A stretch of DNA of 64,000 nt from Archilochus colubris. Taxonomy: Eukaryota > Chordata > Aves > Apodiformes > Trochilidae. Each line of letters opens with the position of its first letter. Position 1 is the first letter of the stretch. The stretch lies in the NCBI GenBank assembly GCA_023079485.1, contig CM041084.1:121044467-121108466 (forward strand), written 5' to 3'. The notes beneath the pieces were generated by a model, which was not told the DNA's origin, did no database searches, and worked only from the letters and a program-made list of their open reading frames with translations. Of this stretch, positions 26,871-41,525 are shown in pieces. Made by a program: the position numbers and the translations under genes.

Positions 26871-29800
26871 ACAGGAATTTATTTCAATAAATATTTAATA
26901 AAAGAGCAATTGTTACTGCAATATTTACTGCCAGTTCTGCCGCAGATTTTTGCCTAATACTTTTCCATATAAATTGAAAAGAGAAATACATAGAGGCACT
27001 TAAAAAAAGGAAATTTAATATGCTTTTATATAAAAATACCTTTCCTTCCTCCCTTCAAAGATGGGGATTATAATTGCCTGCTGCCTGCCTGCTTGCCTTA
27101 TTCAGCAAGCCTATCACCAGTTCATCTGTGAATTAGTGCAGGGCACTGTTTGCCTTTCACCTGGTTGAGAAGGGTATATATCTAAGTAACAGTCCTATAA
27201 TTTACATTTAATGCAACCTTTCAATTGACCAAGAGCCCACAACCTAAGCCCCCATCTCACAGCTGAGGACTTTCCCACATTTGTCAAGTCAGTGCCACTC
27301 CAGCATCAGCCAGGAGAAATCATCCATTTAAAGCCTGGAGCTGCACATGACAATTTTCCTTCCCCTCATGAGATATCCAGTCATGGCCAAGGTAGCTTTT
27401 TTTGTTACTTGTTTGACGCTTGCAGCAGTGTCTTATACAGATTGATTAAGAAAATACAGTGGGATGCAGCTTATAAAATAAAATGGAACGTTGTTTTCTT
27501 TAGTACTGACATATATAAGGCAATGCAGATATGTCTTGTAGGTTGTTTTTAGCAGTATGTTGGTGGCTTCTATCCTTGTGATTGTGATTTAATTTCAACA
27601 TCTGTGGTCATGTGGTATTCTCTGCTGGAGCCAATCTTTCACAAGGAGCAAGTTCATTTAAATGTAAATGGGGTCTTGTGGATGGAAAAAACTACCTACT
27701 TCATGTCTTCAGCGACCCACCCAAGCATTTGGTTTGGCTTTCCATGCATAAATAATAACAAGAAGGTATGCTGTCATTGCCTTGCTTGAAACACCAGAAG
27801 TGGTTTGGCACAGCAGAAAGCCTAAGCACTAAAAGATTGGTTTGGATAAACTCTCACTTCAGATCCCCATCCTGATTAAACAGTGAAGAAAAAAAAAAAA
27901 AAAGGAAAAAGAAAGAGAGAGTTATGGAGTTATTTTGAGGACTTGTGAATTACAGGAACAGATGAAAACCAGCTCAGGCTAAGACCATACCATAACTAAA
28001 AATACCCTGAAGTAGCAGAAAACTTGTCATTTTCTTAACTTGAGTGGATTTTTGCTCTTAATTGTTTTTAGCAATTTGCAAGAGTGGGATGAGAATGTGG
28101 TATAAGTGGTAACATAATTAACATTATTTTAGCATAAAAATGCAGACCTACATTGTCTAAGTAGTTACCTTCCCTTCTACTAACAGAAATATATTACATA
28201 ACTAAAGTATGTGTAGCTTTTTACAGTGTGTTATTTAATATGATAAAATAGAATGCTTTCTCTTTATTACTGATGTATGTAAGGAGATAGGAATGATTGC
28301 ACACTTTTTTATCAAAATCTCTGTGGCATATATATTTTCAAACAGCTAAACTCATGTGTTGTCTTCTCATAGAAATACTCAGGTGTATTTTAACAGAACT
28401 GAAAACTCTCCCTTATGAATTTCCTTTCCCACCAAGCAAAATCATAAGCAGCTTTTCATTTGTGTGGATGAATGGATATATTTTCAGAATTATTTCATTA
28501 AACTCACACTTTTATGTATCTCATTTATTAAGAATGTTATGTTCGGTTGCAGATGTTTCAGGGCATGACACATGAGCCTGGAATCTCACTGCATGATACC
28601 TTTGGTGCAATTCACTTATGAAACATCCAAACTTCCAGTTAGTTGTGTTCGGCACTAGGAAAATTTTGACTTTGTTCCAGAGTCAGTAATAAAGCACTGG
28701 CATTTACTGTTTTCAGAGATTTTTAAGAATATTTGACAAGCTTTTATCTTATTTTTATAAAGTAACATTAGTTCAAGATGAGCTAGATTTGAACAGGATA
28801 TTTGCTATTCAGAGTAAGAAACAGGATATTAGTGTTTATGTTACTCAGCTATGTTAGGTGTAGCTGTGAATCGAGTAATTTTATCCTGTAGGCTTCAAAA
28901 CCCAAAATGTTCAAAACCTAAACATTGGTCACTCATTTTTTTTCATTGAGCGTATTAAATAAGAATAACCAAAGATGTATGTTTAGTTTTCATAAAGATT
29001 GAAGTAAAATAAATGTAATATAGATACATAGTGGCTGAGCTAATGATTTTTATATCTGACATACTATTCACCATTGGGGGATATACATGTTATGGTTTTT
29101 TTCATTATTCAGTTACATTCCATACAGACAAGTTCCACAGAACCTCTTAAGTGTCTAAAATGTATTTGCTGACCAGCAAAATTTTTAAGCTAAAAAAGTT
29201 GAGTTCAGATACTGTCATGACAATTCAGAGGTAGAGGTGCTTCCCACCTCCTTAATCTATCAAAAATCTTGGCAGCACGCGATTTCTGAAAACCAACATT
29301 AGTGGTTGCAGAAAATGGGATTTTCGTTGGTTTAGAATGTGCACAATTATTTTCCCAAGTGCTTTTTGTATACCTTTGTGATTTCCAATACTTACAAAAT
29401 GATTGGAGAGACAAGTCCAACTCCTAATTCACTAGTCTAAAAATGAGAAAATGTTGCAAATGTCCATGCACTTCAGAAGAGAGTAAATCCTATGGTGAGT
29501 GCTACTAATCTTTTACAGCTTGAAGAATTTTGAAGGTACTTTTGCAAAAGAGAAATAGGAATTGTGATACAGAAAATAATATAATTATCATTGATAGACT
29601 AAGAGCAGATACTGTGTTTTAGGAAAATTCTAGGTTTCTTACACAATGGTAAGCTATGACAGAGAAAGAGGGAGTATCTCCACACTATTTTTAAGGCAAG
29701 TTAGAATTAATGTTTCCTTTTGAATTAATATGTTTCTTTCAAAAAAGCAGTATATAATTTTATGAATATTGTGAAAATTATGAGCATCCTTAATTTAGTC

Positions 29801-32800
29801 ACTTTTTTTCCAGTAGAAAATTTGATGAGATCGTCTTTTGGAAGTGATTGAAAATCCACTTAAAAATTGGCGAACAAATAAATACTCAGAAAGAACAAAG
29901 AGAAAGTCTGTCCCCAGAAAATGTAATAATTTTATTAATACAAATATTTTACTACAAAGAACCAAGGTATTTTGTGCCTGAATTTGTAGTTTGTTAGATG
30001 GCATTGCTATCATTCCCCAAATCCTGCAGCAACATATCTGACTAATGTACCCAAAGGCTAAAATAGCAGGATTGCTCACAGGTGCCAAAGAATCTGTTTA
30101 CATCCAGCTTGCTAGAAAGGAATGAAATCCACTTTGCTTGCAACCATTTTCAGTTTGGGAGGTAATGAACATGAAATTTCTTGAGATCTAAACATCGAAG
30201 CATAAAACCATAAATATGGGTGGAACGTTAGAATTAATGATGTCTGGCCCAAGTCAGGAGATAGGAGCCAAGTTTCTTACTTGCATCTGTGGCTTCCAAG
30301 AGGGTGAGATGGCTCTGGGTTTAAGTTGGTGTTTCTGGAAAGTAAGAATTAGGTACTGTAGTTTCTCCAAAAACTGACACAAACACAGGTGCCACTATTT
30401 TCCTGTTTCACTTGAGGTGCATCATGTTTTTCTAGAGCCTACAATAACAAATGGAATTTCTGGTTTTGTTTTCTTGCACTTCTAGGCTTTGATAAATGTT
30501 ACATATTTTTCTGCTGTCCATGTCCAATTTAATCAATATTACAAGTGCTCCCTTGTGGTAGGCGGAACGGTGGCAATAAAGTGAAATTTCCACAGCTCTT
30601 ACCCATGGACATTCTCAGAGGCAAGATTCTTATAAATTTCACTTTGCTTCCTCTGTAATAGATTTAAGAGCTCCATTCAGGAAGGAAGTTCAATGTGGTT
30701 TCTCATTTTCAAAATGTAGATAGTAAACCAAGCTTTATTCTTTTTCCAGATCTTTAAGAACTTGTAGCTTTTTAATATTCTTTTACCACGAGTGTTAACA
30801 AATGTTCTTGTCTCCAGAATTGTACTGATGTCCCAGTGTGACTCTACATTTGAAAATGGGACAAGTAAACTAAGGTAAATTTCAGACATTCCCAAAATTT
30901 TTGAAACTGGTGTCATTTAGGAGAGCTTAAGGCTGTTTGGAATATCTTATTCTACACATAGGAATTGCTAATGTCCACTTTGAATGAACCAGCTACGTTG
31001 GCTCTGTGCCACTGGGCATCCTTTTCATTTCAAGGCTTTCCTCCCAGCCATTTAAACCCTCTTCTAGGCATCTGTCTGATGCTGCAGCAATGAAAAACAA
31101 CTTTATCAAAACCTAAGATCTGGTCTTTAGTCCCAGAGTTCATTATAATAGTTCAGAACTTGTGTGCTTCTTGTTATTTTGGTGTCCTCTATTACGAAGC
31201 ATTACTGTTCTGTCTTCTTCCTTGTACAATGCATCATTTGGGCTCAGCAGTCACTAGCAGAGTTCTACTTCATTCTTCATGACTGATTATTTGTCTTATT
31301 AAATTCTCCTCTAACAAAGGGAAGGCTTGAAACACTGAAATTGAAAGAGATAGAGGAATGTTCACACATTTAAGAAGATATGCCACCAGTTCTAGCCTTT
31401 ATTTATATTATATTCTTGCTTCTGTTGTTATTACACCCGTTCAGTGAGAAATAAACAAACAGTAGGAGGAATATTAAATAAAGGGTTTAGGCAAATTAGG
31501 TTAGATGAAGAAACGATAAAAAAGATTCAACACAATTCAAATGAAACAGCAGGGTTCTAAATGATACTGTATATCTATAAAGCTGTATGTTGCTCCATTG
31601 TTACTTGGGAAGCCAACTGTTTTCATTTTACGTACCATAAAATTATTGTAACTGCATTTCTGCTAAAGCAAGGGTGGAGACAGTTTAAAATGGAACAGGC
31701 TGTGTACTGTTTCCTTAATCATAGGAGCCCTAGAATAATTATCAAACAGTGTTTTCAACAGAGTTGATCTATAATTCATCTAAGGAAGAAAACATCTTTC
31801 CAATAAAAGATTTTTTGTCCTGAATTTTTCAAGTGTTTCTTTTTATTATTGTCATTAACCTAATTATCAAATTTCACAACTTCATTTCTCAACTACTTTT
31901 TCATATGTTTGTAGCTGGAGGGAAAAAACATAGGTGGAGACATTCAGTAAAAAGCTTTTTACAAGGGTTACAGTTTTTCTAAGTTACAGCCAAGAGAATT
32001 TAATTGGGGGAAGGTTTTTGGAGGGTGGCTTGTATTTTTTGACAGTTTGTAATATTTTCAACTCCATAACTCAAGAGTCATGAGACTGTATTAAAATTCC
32101 TGAGATTTATAAAGCAGTCAAATTTGAATTATCTGTGAATAGATTACCAGGGCTGTGGCTCAACCGGAGCCCATCTGCTGCCCACACCACTGGCTGCAGC
32201 CCATTGCTGCAGAATACATGACACAAAATAAATATTTCTCTGAGAAGCCTGCTCTGCTCACTGCAATTTAATGCTGTTCCTTCATTCCATAGGTAGCTAT
32301 TTACAAGTGAAAGTAAGTGAAGTGCTTCAAAAGTAAATGTACTAAATGTGTTCTTTTAGTGCAGTTTACATATGGTTTTGCTTTATTTAAGTAACCCCAC
32401 CCTTGCAGTACTCTGGGTAATTGTGAGTTGATTGTAAAACATTTAGGTTTGAGATTTAGGCCTTGCTTTTGCTTAAGTCTTTAGAAATGATGGTAGTGGG
32501 TTTTGGATGGTTTCTTTTTCATCTGGTTTTACCAATGACATTATTTTATACTGTTTTGTCACCCAGTGAAAGTTCATGTTATTGCATAACTCCCTAAGCT
32601 CAGACTGTGTGCCCCCATCATGAGACTTTAAATAAAAGTTCCAAAAGCTGGCAACTCTTAATAAATTTCTGTTACAAGACATGTCTTCCATGCTACCAGT
32701 AAGACACACCTATAGCTTACTTCACAAAAGTACCCTCCTTGACTGTGATGGTTACAGTCCAAGAAGCACATCTTGGATTCCAGCAGTGGGCCCTTTTTTG

Positions 32801-33566
32801 ACAGGGAGTGAATGCGTGGCAGAAGTAGGACTGAAAACAGTTTTCTGTGAAAACTTTTCTATTTTGAATGAAAAAGTATGTGAAATAAGTCTTCATTAGA
32901 ATTTGAGCAGCAACTGCTTCTGGAAGCAATTTACTGAATGCTGCTGCACCTGTATGTTATCTTCGAAATATTTAACAGTTTTCACCCTTCATTTTTTTTT
33001 CTTTCTATTTGAAACTAGGGGTTGAACACAAACTTGGTTATGCTGAGTTTATCGTAGTGTCAAGTAATATTTAATATATGATTTTCAACTACTAACTTGC
33101 AAGGAAGAAGACTTACTTGAATCAGGTTCCATTTTCAGACTGCTTCTCTTCAAAATATGGTAGCTGATGTTTAGAAAGAGCTGGAATACATTTCGGGCTC
33201 CACAAGGGACACTCAGAACAATCCTGTTTCTGTTTTATTTGGAAAGTCAGCATATATAGGCTTGTCGTAGCTCATAAATTACTACTGGAATACTCTTTTC
33301 TATTTTAAAAATTGTCTTAAAATATCTTAGTTAAATAAACATAAAAATGGGTTTTGTTACACTGATATCTGAATTTTCTTACCCCAGAAATGCATAAAAG
33401 TTCTGCCCAATCCCATGACTGATAAATACAAGTGTTCAACTTAGTTCTTTTTTCCATGTTGTTGCATCTAACTTCCCTAGTTAGGAGCAAGTAAAAAGTT
33501 TCATGTTTTTCCTGATTCCTTGTGTTCCCAGTTTCTGTTGAAGTCAATTGTCAGCTGATTCTTCTT

Positions 33567-33605
33567 TTCTCTCTCTTTCTCTCTCTCTCTATATATATAT
33601 ATATG
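33567..33605 (+). repeat. TC then TA microsatellite
   Basis: A TC-rich run of about 24 bp passes directly into an alternating TA run of about 15 bp. A compound microsatellite, probably polymorphic. Confidence 0.95.
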
Positions 33606-36600
33606 TAAAATCAAAATATTTCAAGTGTTTTTAAAAGTTCAGCTTTGTATAAACTTTGTGAAGGATTGCCCAAAAGCAGCATGCTCTACTTCTGTACATG
33701 GATCTTGGAAGTGGCACAAACCATGAAATCGGTTTGACCTTAGGTATGCTGCCAGGCGGACATCCTCTGAAGAAATAGAAACCTGTATATGGTTCCTCTT
33801 AGTCGTCAGCTAAAAAACATGGTATTTTATTTTTCAGCCTGACAAACTGTATGCTGCATATGGTGGCATGAGTGAGGAATGTCATCTCATTGTCACATGC
33901 AGTCCAAAATAGATATTAACTCAGAAAAGCCTTCAGAATATTCAGCCAGACTATTTCCTCACCATTTTAGAATATAGGTAATACGTTCATCTATGCTAAT
34001 GCTGGTATTGTCAAGTAGGCTGATCCAACTGGATGGAATGTCAGAAACATAAACAAAGGTAACTAAGTTCATGCTTAAAAACCACTTAGTTAATTTTCAT
34101 GGAATACATTAGAAAAAAATAATCATTGAAGATCTTAAACAGAACTCAACGCTCAGATGCTGTTTGAGACTAAAAATAGAAGTTTTTGAAGATGCATAGA
34201 GTAACTATTCAGTAAGCAGCAGAATTTATTTTATAGTTTTATGAAGGTACCTAAATTAATCTTGCTCTTATAATAAGCAACTTCATAGAGGTTTGGTTTT
34301 TGTTTATCTGATTTGGAAGTTATTTGCTTTTTATTTCACATCATGTTCCACTTTTCAAGTGAAATACTACTATAAACCAGTGCCTATTATAATCCCCAGA
34401 CCTCAAAGCCCAGCACACATGGTTTTGTGAACACAATTTGAAATGAGTGGTACTTTCTCAATACACTTGTAGGTTAGTGTGTGTGGAGGATATATGTTTT
34501 ACGAGGACTATAAAATTTGCTTAAAGACCAGGTGCTTACCTGGTTTTGCATTGGTAAAAATCCTTTGTACCTGATGTATGGAGGTTTGCTAATTTCTCTG
34601 ACACTATGTTGATTCTTGAAACTGCTCAGCTTTTGGTCCATAGGTACTGAGATAACACCAAGCACTTCTAGGAATCAAATATTTTGTGTCCACTTAAGTG
34701 CATTTTTTGGTAGTATGACCTCTGAAGATTTGAACATCTGTGAACACCCTTACTCAAGCAAAGCAAATCCATGCCAATACTTCAAAAGGTATTTTCCCCC
34801 ATTCTTCAGCTTAATAGTAACTGTGGGAATAATTTATGCTGAGATGATCAAAACATCTTGTTTTAAAAAGAAAACAGTACCTGTCACAAATATAGCACAT
34901 CTGTCCAACTGTAATTGCATCTCATCTTTACGTGTCTCTTGCCCTCATAAGGAAAACTGCAATATTTTTTGCAATTACATGTATGAGTTTATTAGTGTAT
35001 GCCTGATAGCATGGTTTGAAAGCTCTAAAATTATTAAATATCATCCATATTACCACAGATGTCTGCATGCATATAGATTAAAACATTCTCCACTCACTAT
35101 GATGCCTGCTAACTTCAGGTACTGAGCTATTCCTAAATTCCTAATTCCTATTCCTAAATCCAATTGCTAAAGTAGCTAAGCCTGGGTCTAATATGCTAAA
35201 AAGAATCAGTAAAATGTTGCACTCTGTAGGAGGTTTTATTCACTCCAACCCTGTGAACTTCAGTCTGATTTTTATAGGAAAATCCCTGTGCATTACCTTA
35301 CAACCTACTCTTACGCATTTTATGACTTTATATGTTACAGATAACAAGATCTGTAAATATATGCTGTTCATTGATTTTATATGTCTGAATGAGAAAAAAG
35401 GGGGAGTTTAATATATTGATGTAGAAAAGCAGGTCTGCTTCTGCCTCTCAAAAAAGTCATTTTTGTAATCAAGGACTAATATACATTGCACTACCTTAGT
35501 TCAGCACCAGGTGTGTATGCATGAAGATGTGGTCTGTAACTCCATGGTTACAAAGTATTTTCCCTTCCCTTTCTGAATAGACCTGCACAAGGATATGGAT
35601 GAATCAGTGATGTGCAGAGGTGGCAGAAACTCTTTTTAGCACCTTGCCATGTTTGGTGAGAAATTCAGAAAGTGTGTAGTGAAGGAGGCTGGGGATGTCA
35701 GGAAGAGAAATAAAGGGATATGTTTAAGACAGCTAAAGAAGCTGCTTCCCTATCTGTCTCTGCTGGAGAGATCCTATTTTTTATCCTTAACAGGTCACCT
35801 TACCCAGACTTCTCATAGGAGTTCACTGACTGCATGGCCTTCATTTTCTGAGTGCTTGATTTGAGGCTGTACTATAGTGTTAAATAAGTGCTGAACACAC
35901 AGAGCTGCAAATGAAAGCAATCAGTGCTGTGCTTTGAGCATATAAAGTGTTATATATTGCTATGTACTTGGAAAAAATTGGGTCCCATTTGTATCAAACT
36001 GGGTTCTTCAAGTTAGTAGATTTTTTTTAACCTCAATTTCCCTATACCTTCCCTTTCCCAAATTACAGAATTGCCTACTCATCTCCTAGGACATAAAGAA
36101 GATAAACTCATTAATGTTTGTGCAGCAATAAAAAGTCAATCATGAAATGAATAATTTGTCTTTCAGAATGGGTTGAAGAGATGTAGTAAACAAAACAAAG
36201 CCATATGCTAAATATCAAGAATTAAAAAAAAAAAAATCTTGAATAGCTTTTAAGTAAATAAGTATCAAAAATTTTTTGCAGTGAGAAGGGCAAGAGGCTT
36301 TTCCATAAGACTTAAACGGAAACATAATGATTGGGTCACAAAGAAAGTGTCTTGATTTATTATTTAAGATATTAGAATATTGTACTTCTGCGGTATTATT
36401 AATGCATCTAAAAAAATGTTTTTGTTTGTTTTTTTCACCTATAATCCCATAGTTATTTTTTGAAGACTTAAACTGGAAAAAAAAAGGTCACCATGTTTTA
36501 GTACACTGAAAGTCATATGAAATATCAGTGTGCTTATATTTGCTGCAAAGACCCCTTTGACTAGTTAGTAAACTAGCAGAGAGTAGCAGAAGGTTTTTGT

Positions 36601-36654
36601 CCTCACTGTGGACAAGCACTGGTGAAAGGTAGTGCAGTAAGGCAGAAATACTTT

Positions 36655-36716
36655 AGTGGGAGAGTTGGAATAGATGATCTCTAGAGGTCCTTTCCAACTC
36701 TGACAATTCTGTGAAG
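36655..36716 (+). mobile_element. CR1-type LINE 3' tail
   Basis: The sequence gagagttggaatagatgatc, followed by gaggtcctttccaactctga and caattctgtg, matches the well-known 3' terminus of avian CR1 retrotransposons ('ttggactagatgatctc..aggtcccttccaacc..attctgtgat'). CR1 copies are usually 5'-truncated and lack poly-A, as here. How far it extends upstream is unclear. This is the best single indication that the host is a bird or another sauropsid. Confidence 0.85.
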
Positions 36717-37270
36717 AAGAATTATGAGACTGGAAAGTCAGGGGTTTCATTTTGGGGTGTGAGGGACACCACATTTTATTCACATCAATTTTCATTCTCT
36801 TTACCCAGCAATCACTATCTTTTTCTGTTATTTTATCTCCACATCTCTTCTCTCAGTATTTTTATACGTCATTTTCCCACCCTACTAGTGATGTCTTTTT
36901 TTCTTTTCTGTTTTTGCTGCTCATTCTTCAGACATCCCTTCTATATTTCTAGTCAACTCTCAGCTTCCTTCTTCATCCATCCATGCAAGCTTCCATTTCT
37001 GCTGACTGCAGATTTAATATCCCTAAAAAAGCCTCTCAGCATGTCTCAATATCTTTGCCTCATTTGTTTAGTAGAATCCAGTGGTCAGCTCTATCTCCTG
37101 AAGTCCAGTTTGGTTCTGGAATTTGATAAACTGCTGATTCTAGTCTTATTCTTGTGCCTTCTACCTATTGTTTTTACCCTTCCTAGTCTTCTGGTCTTTC
37201 AAGTTCATCTCCTTGACCATTTCTGCTTACCTCCATTCCTTTTCTGGCCCCAAAAGCCTTAATTCCATAC

Positions 37271-37315
37271 TTTTTTTTTTTTTTTTTTTTTACTTTTTCT
37301 TTTTTTTTTTTTTTC
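37271..37315 (+). repeat. T-rich homopolymer tract
   Basis: T20, a short break (tactttttct), then about T14. It terminates a pyrimidine-rich block of roughly 500 bp that starts soon after the CR1 tail. Confidence 0.95.
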
Positions 37316-39789
37316 TCCTGCCAACCTGCAAGCACAGAGGGAACATGCTGCTCCTGTTTCCTATAGTAATCAGTTCCAAGTGCACTGTACAATGACAGAT
37401 AGCAGCAAAAATATAGTAATAAGAGAAAGTCTGGTGTCACAGTGGTAAGGATGCTATAGCTGCATCTTAGTTGTAAAGGGGAGGTGCAAGGAGAATTTGT
37501 GTTTTAGAAGACCTATTAAATCTGCAGTTCCTCTGTGAGGGTGGCATACACGTTGTTTAGTACACATAGGAAGTGGGTGAAGAGGTTTGTGGAGGCTCTG
37601 TGGGATGTGACTGAATATGCACTTTGGTGAGCTCTCAGCACTGTGGGAAGTGTGACTGTGTTCAGTGATTATGGATTCCTAGGAGAATTTCGGCTCTTTA
37701 GGTCAAGCAGCTTTTCTGAGTACAAGTGGAATTTTTCAAAGTCATATTGCTTGGATGAATTTGGACAGTTAAATCCAATGTGGCATATGCCAGACATCAT
37801 TCTCTCTGCCAAATTTGAGATTCCAGTTTAAAATCAATGTAAGAGTAAAGATTTCAAAAAAAGAAAATAAATATAGATATATAAACCTGTTTGTCCTACT
37901 GAATCATTTGGGCTTGAAATAAAACAAAACAAACAAACAAAACCAACAAAACCCAAAACCTCCAAAAGAACCCAAAACCCCAATCACCCCCAAAAGAAAC
38001 TATATGATATTCAACCTGCAGCAGAGATTCAGCACATGCTTTTACAGCAGTTAAAAGTTTGCTGAAGTTACAAGCAAACGAAAAGGCAGCTGTACGGTAG
38101 GAAGTCTACATTAAGCTTACACATGGGTGACCCTATCAACTTGTCTAGAATCATTAAGAACCAAATTTTAAGTTCAAGTTTTGTCCAGAAGCTTTCTATG
38201 AAATATTTTCAGTGCTATCATCATAGCTACCTCAAAAAGGCATTTCAGGATCTTAGCTAAGTTGGCACTGTAGGTTTGTGCTCATTAGGCAATTGTGAAC
38301 AGGGAGTCTAAAAGCAAGGGATGTCCTTTGCTTCCTCGGAGATAGAATTATGTTGCTGACAGTAAAAATTAATGTGTGTGTGGGTGTTATTTAAAATGTG
38401 GATGGGAGAAAAAACATTCAAATTAGACAAACATAGCAAAGGTAAAAGCAGTGCAGTATACTGAACAGTCGGAATAAAAAAACTTAACTGAATGAAAGAC
38501 GTAGGAAACATCTAGTATACTGCACTAGTTTAGTAAAAAGAAAGTGGATACAAATTAATCCACCCCTGCCATTCTGTTGTCACAATACAAGAAGCTTTAC
38601 AGCAAGACTAGGTGACCTGAAATGCTTGACTTGGCACTTGGAGAATCCCTAGATAAAGCTGGCATTTTTTTTAATTCAGAAAATCTGTGTATGCAGTCTA
38701 TTTCAGTATTTATGAGTCACCCATTATTGTGCTAAGAACCAATTGATACTGCTCATCTTCATAGCATACCATTCAAGTGTCACCAGCAAACTTGGCAGCA
38801 GACTTGAGTTTCAAGCCTCAGAGTAATCAATAGGACAGTGTCATTCCTAACCTCAAACAATGCAGCAAGAAAAGACTAAGTTTAGATATTCAAGCACAGC
38901 ATTGGAATTGAAAGAATCCTATAGGCTATTGTAGATCGAGGGTATGTCACATCATGGCTATGGATCATAAACACTAAAAGACTACAATGCAAGTCACAAA
39001 CATTCCACATAACTGGAAAATAATTGAGTAATGAGAAAGAAGTGTTTTATACAACTTTTCTAGATTGGGAGTAGACAAGAGAAGACAGTAGAAGAAGGGG
39101 CTGAAAGACAGCAAGGACGCAGGAAGATACTGATGGTTTTTACTATTTCTGCTTGTTTTGATGTACAGATTTTATATTTCCTCTTGTCTCAATAACAGAG
39201 TTTGACCATGTGTCAGTATACTATATTTTATATAGTACAGCTACAGCTGAGCTAGGAATTGCAGTTTTTACAGGAGATTTTTGGAAGACTTTGCATTGGA
39301 GGTATTTTGAAGATCCTTGCACATCACTTAACCATTGTGAACTGGGCTGGAGGGGGAACCTAAAAGCTCCTGTGTTGTCTTTCAAAAAAAAACAAACAGC
39401 CAAAGACCACTTCCTGTATGAGTATGTTGAAGAAGCCAAACTTGTGAAATTTTTAGATTCAAGTGATCTTCGCAACAGCTAAGTTTGTAAAAATCCATGG
39501 GCTGCTATATATGTTACAGAATATTTGTCAGATACAGAATTATTTGTCAAATAATTGTAGAAAACAATCAATCAATCAAACAAACAGACAAATGCAAACC
39601 AAATGATTCTGTAAAGTTTATTTCTTAAAACTGAGAAAGTGCACCTACTTTTGCCTGTGACACTTAACATCAAGAAAGAGGAATATGTAAAATTGGAGGG
39701 CTTTAATTAGCTACATGATAAGGCATAGTACATTAATTTATTCAGGTCAGAAAAAAAGCATCCTTAAAATTGGAAATTAAACAGAATGA

Positions 39790-40060
39790 TATTAATAAAA
39801 CTGAACATAGGGGTTGGCTGAGAGGAGCAAATATGTGAAGGGTCTTAGAAAAGCTAAACAAGAATTGTTGAAGTATCTCAGAAATAGAAAGCCTGCAAAA
39901 GAGTCATTTGGTCTCCTTGACCATCTGAGGGATAAGAAATCAACCCAAAATGATCAGGAGAAAACAAAGAAAATAAATTCTTTTACTCTAGTATTCTCAA
40001 AAGACAAAGGAGAAATATATGTACTAACAGAATACTTTTACAGATAATTTCAGAGACATA
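39790..40060 (+). pseudogene. Degraded CR1-like LINE ORF2 fragment
   Basis: The frame at 39814-40047 reads KGLRKAKQELLKYLRN, then LLDHLRDKKSTQNDQEKTKK and INSFTLVFSKDKGE. This parallels the segment of CR1 ORF2 between endonuclease and reverse transcriptase, where an 'RKAK..' motif is followed by 'LL...GDLVT.D.EKAEVLN.FFASVF'. The order and spacing fit, but identity is low and stops follow at 40048 and beyond. It is probably a very old, inactive copy. The match is from memory of the CR1 protein; a chance resemblance is possible. Confidence 0.5.
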
Positions 40061-41502
40061 CTGTTAGTGAGCCAAAAAGAGGTGAATAATTCAGAAGGTC
40101 TGGAAGGTAAATGAGGATTTTACAGTGTATTTCACAGAGAAACCCCAAAACTGAGTCACTAACAAAATACATCATTTAAATGACATTTTAAATGAGTTTT
40201 TAATTAACATTGTGGATTTCTTTGCAAATACCCTAAAGGATTATTCTGGAAAGTGTGAATGGGAGAGCCAGTCTCAGCACTTAAATGATGTACTGGAAAC
40301 TCAGCTCAAGTAGGAGTTAGGAAAAAAATGCAAAACATCAGGGCCATTAGAAGTGTTTGTATATAAAGGAATGTTGAAGACACAGATTGAACAGCAACAC
40401 AGAAAAGTAGAACAAGGCTGAAAAAGAGGTATTAAAAAAAGGTGTGTGAGACTGCAAAGATACAGGGTTTTTTTTCTCCCCACGGGCTAGAAATGAACAC
40501 CCAGTAAACTGGTGAAGGTCATGTAGAAACTCTCATTTACTTTCTGAGCACTGGGTCAGACCCCTAGTCTTAGGTTCACCCACATAACTTCCAGCATTTA
40601 GCTGCAGTGCCAGGGTGAAAAGTCTCCACTGTAAACACTGAGTTTCGGTCTAAAATCTCTCTGTAGTCAGAGGAGAATTAAATAATTCTGACTGCATAAA
40701 GTCTGTCTGAATTGTGCCCTGAAGATACCTGTCTGTCCTTCCTCAGGGAGGAAGCTTTGTGCAGTGCCTGAAATTAGGCAGGGTGTATCCAGAGTGTTGA
40801 TTAAGAATTAACAGTGAGGTTTAATTTTCTTTTCTGAATAACTTTGATGCAAATTTATTAGCCTTCAAGTCAGACAATGCTAATGCTCTTTATGCCTTAT
40901 GCTAATGGGGGAAACAGCAGTTTCTATGAACCTTAGTGTCAGCTAAAAGAAAAGTACCGATCAGTTGGAAAGGTTTGAATATTCTCAATATAAATTTATG
41001 CTTCAATGCCTTTCTAGAGGTGGCCAAGTAAGAAATGTATCCCTTTTTGCATAATAAATGATTAACTGTACATCTCCAATCACATCTGGAAAACATTGCC
41101 GAGTTTCATTCTGAATAGCTGACATTCTCTGTTAATGGTTTTGTCAGCATACACTTCTTATGCCTCTTGCAAAATATTTGATAAAATATTAATGTAGAAA
41201 TGAAACAACAGAAAAGTACAAAATACAGATTTCCCAACTTTCTGATAAATCAGTATGGCTCATCATAAGCTTCTCAACAGTTTTTTTTCCACATTTTGTA
41301 ACACTGTCAGGGTAAAGCACACTTCTTTTCCTGATTTACTCTGAGACTATAGGAGGGAGACTAGAAAACAGTCAATTCCAGCCAGCAATGGGAGAAAGGG
41401 AGAGCTTGCTCAGCAGCAGGACTGGAAAGGACACCCCACCCCTCTGAACTTCTGGGGAGAACGTTCCTTTTCCTTATCCATTAATGGAAGTAGACAGAGG
41501 TT

Positions 41503-41525
41503 AAAAAAAAAAAAAAAAAAAAAAA
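41503..41525 (+). repeat. A23 homopolymer
   Basis: A run of 23 A bases followed by gagg. No recognisable retroposon body is attached. Confidence 0.9.

Noticed and set aside
34616..35125. 169-codon open frame on the + strand
   Set aside because: Cysteine- and lysine-rich but with no domain, no splice context and no start signal. One frame of this length is plausible by chance in 64 kb of AT-rich DNA.
36711..37262. 183-codon open frame on the + strand
   Set aside because: Caused by pyrimidine-rich low-complexity sequence (Phe, Leu and Ser repeats); starts inside the CR1 tail.
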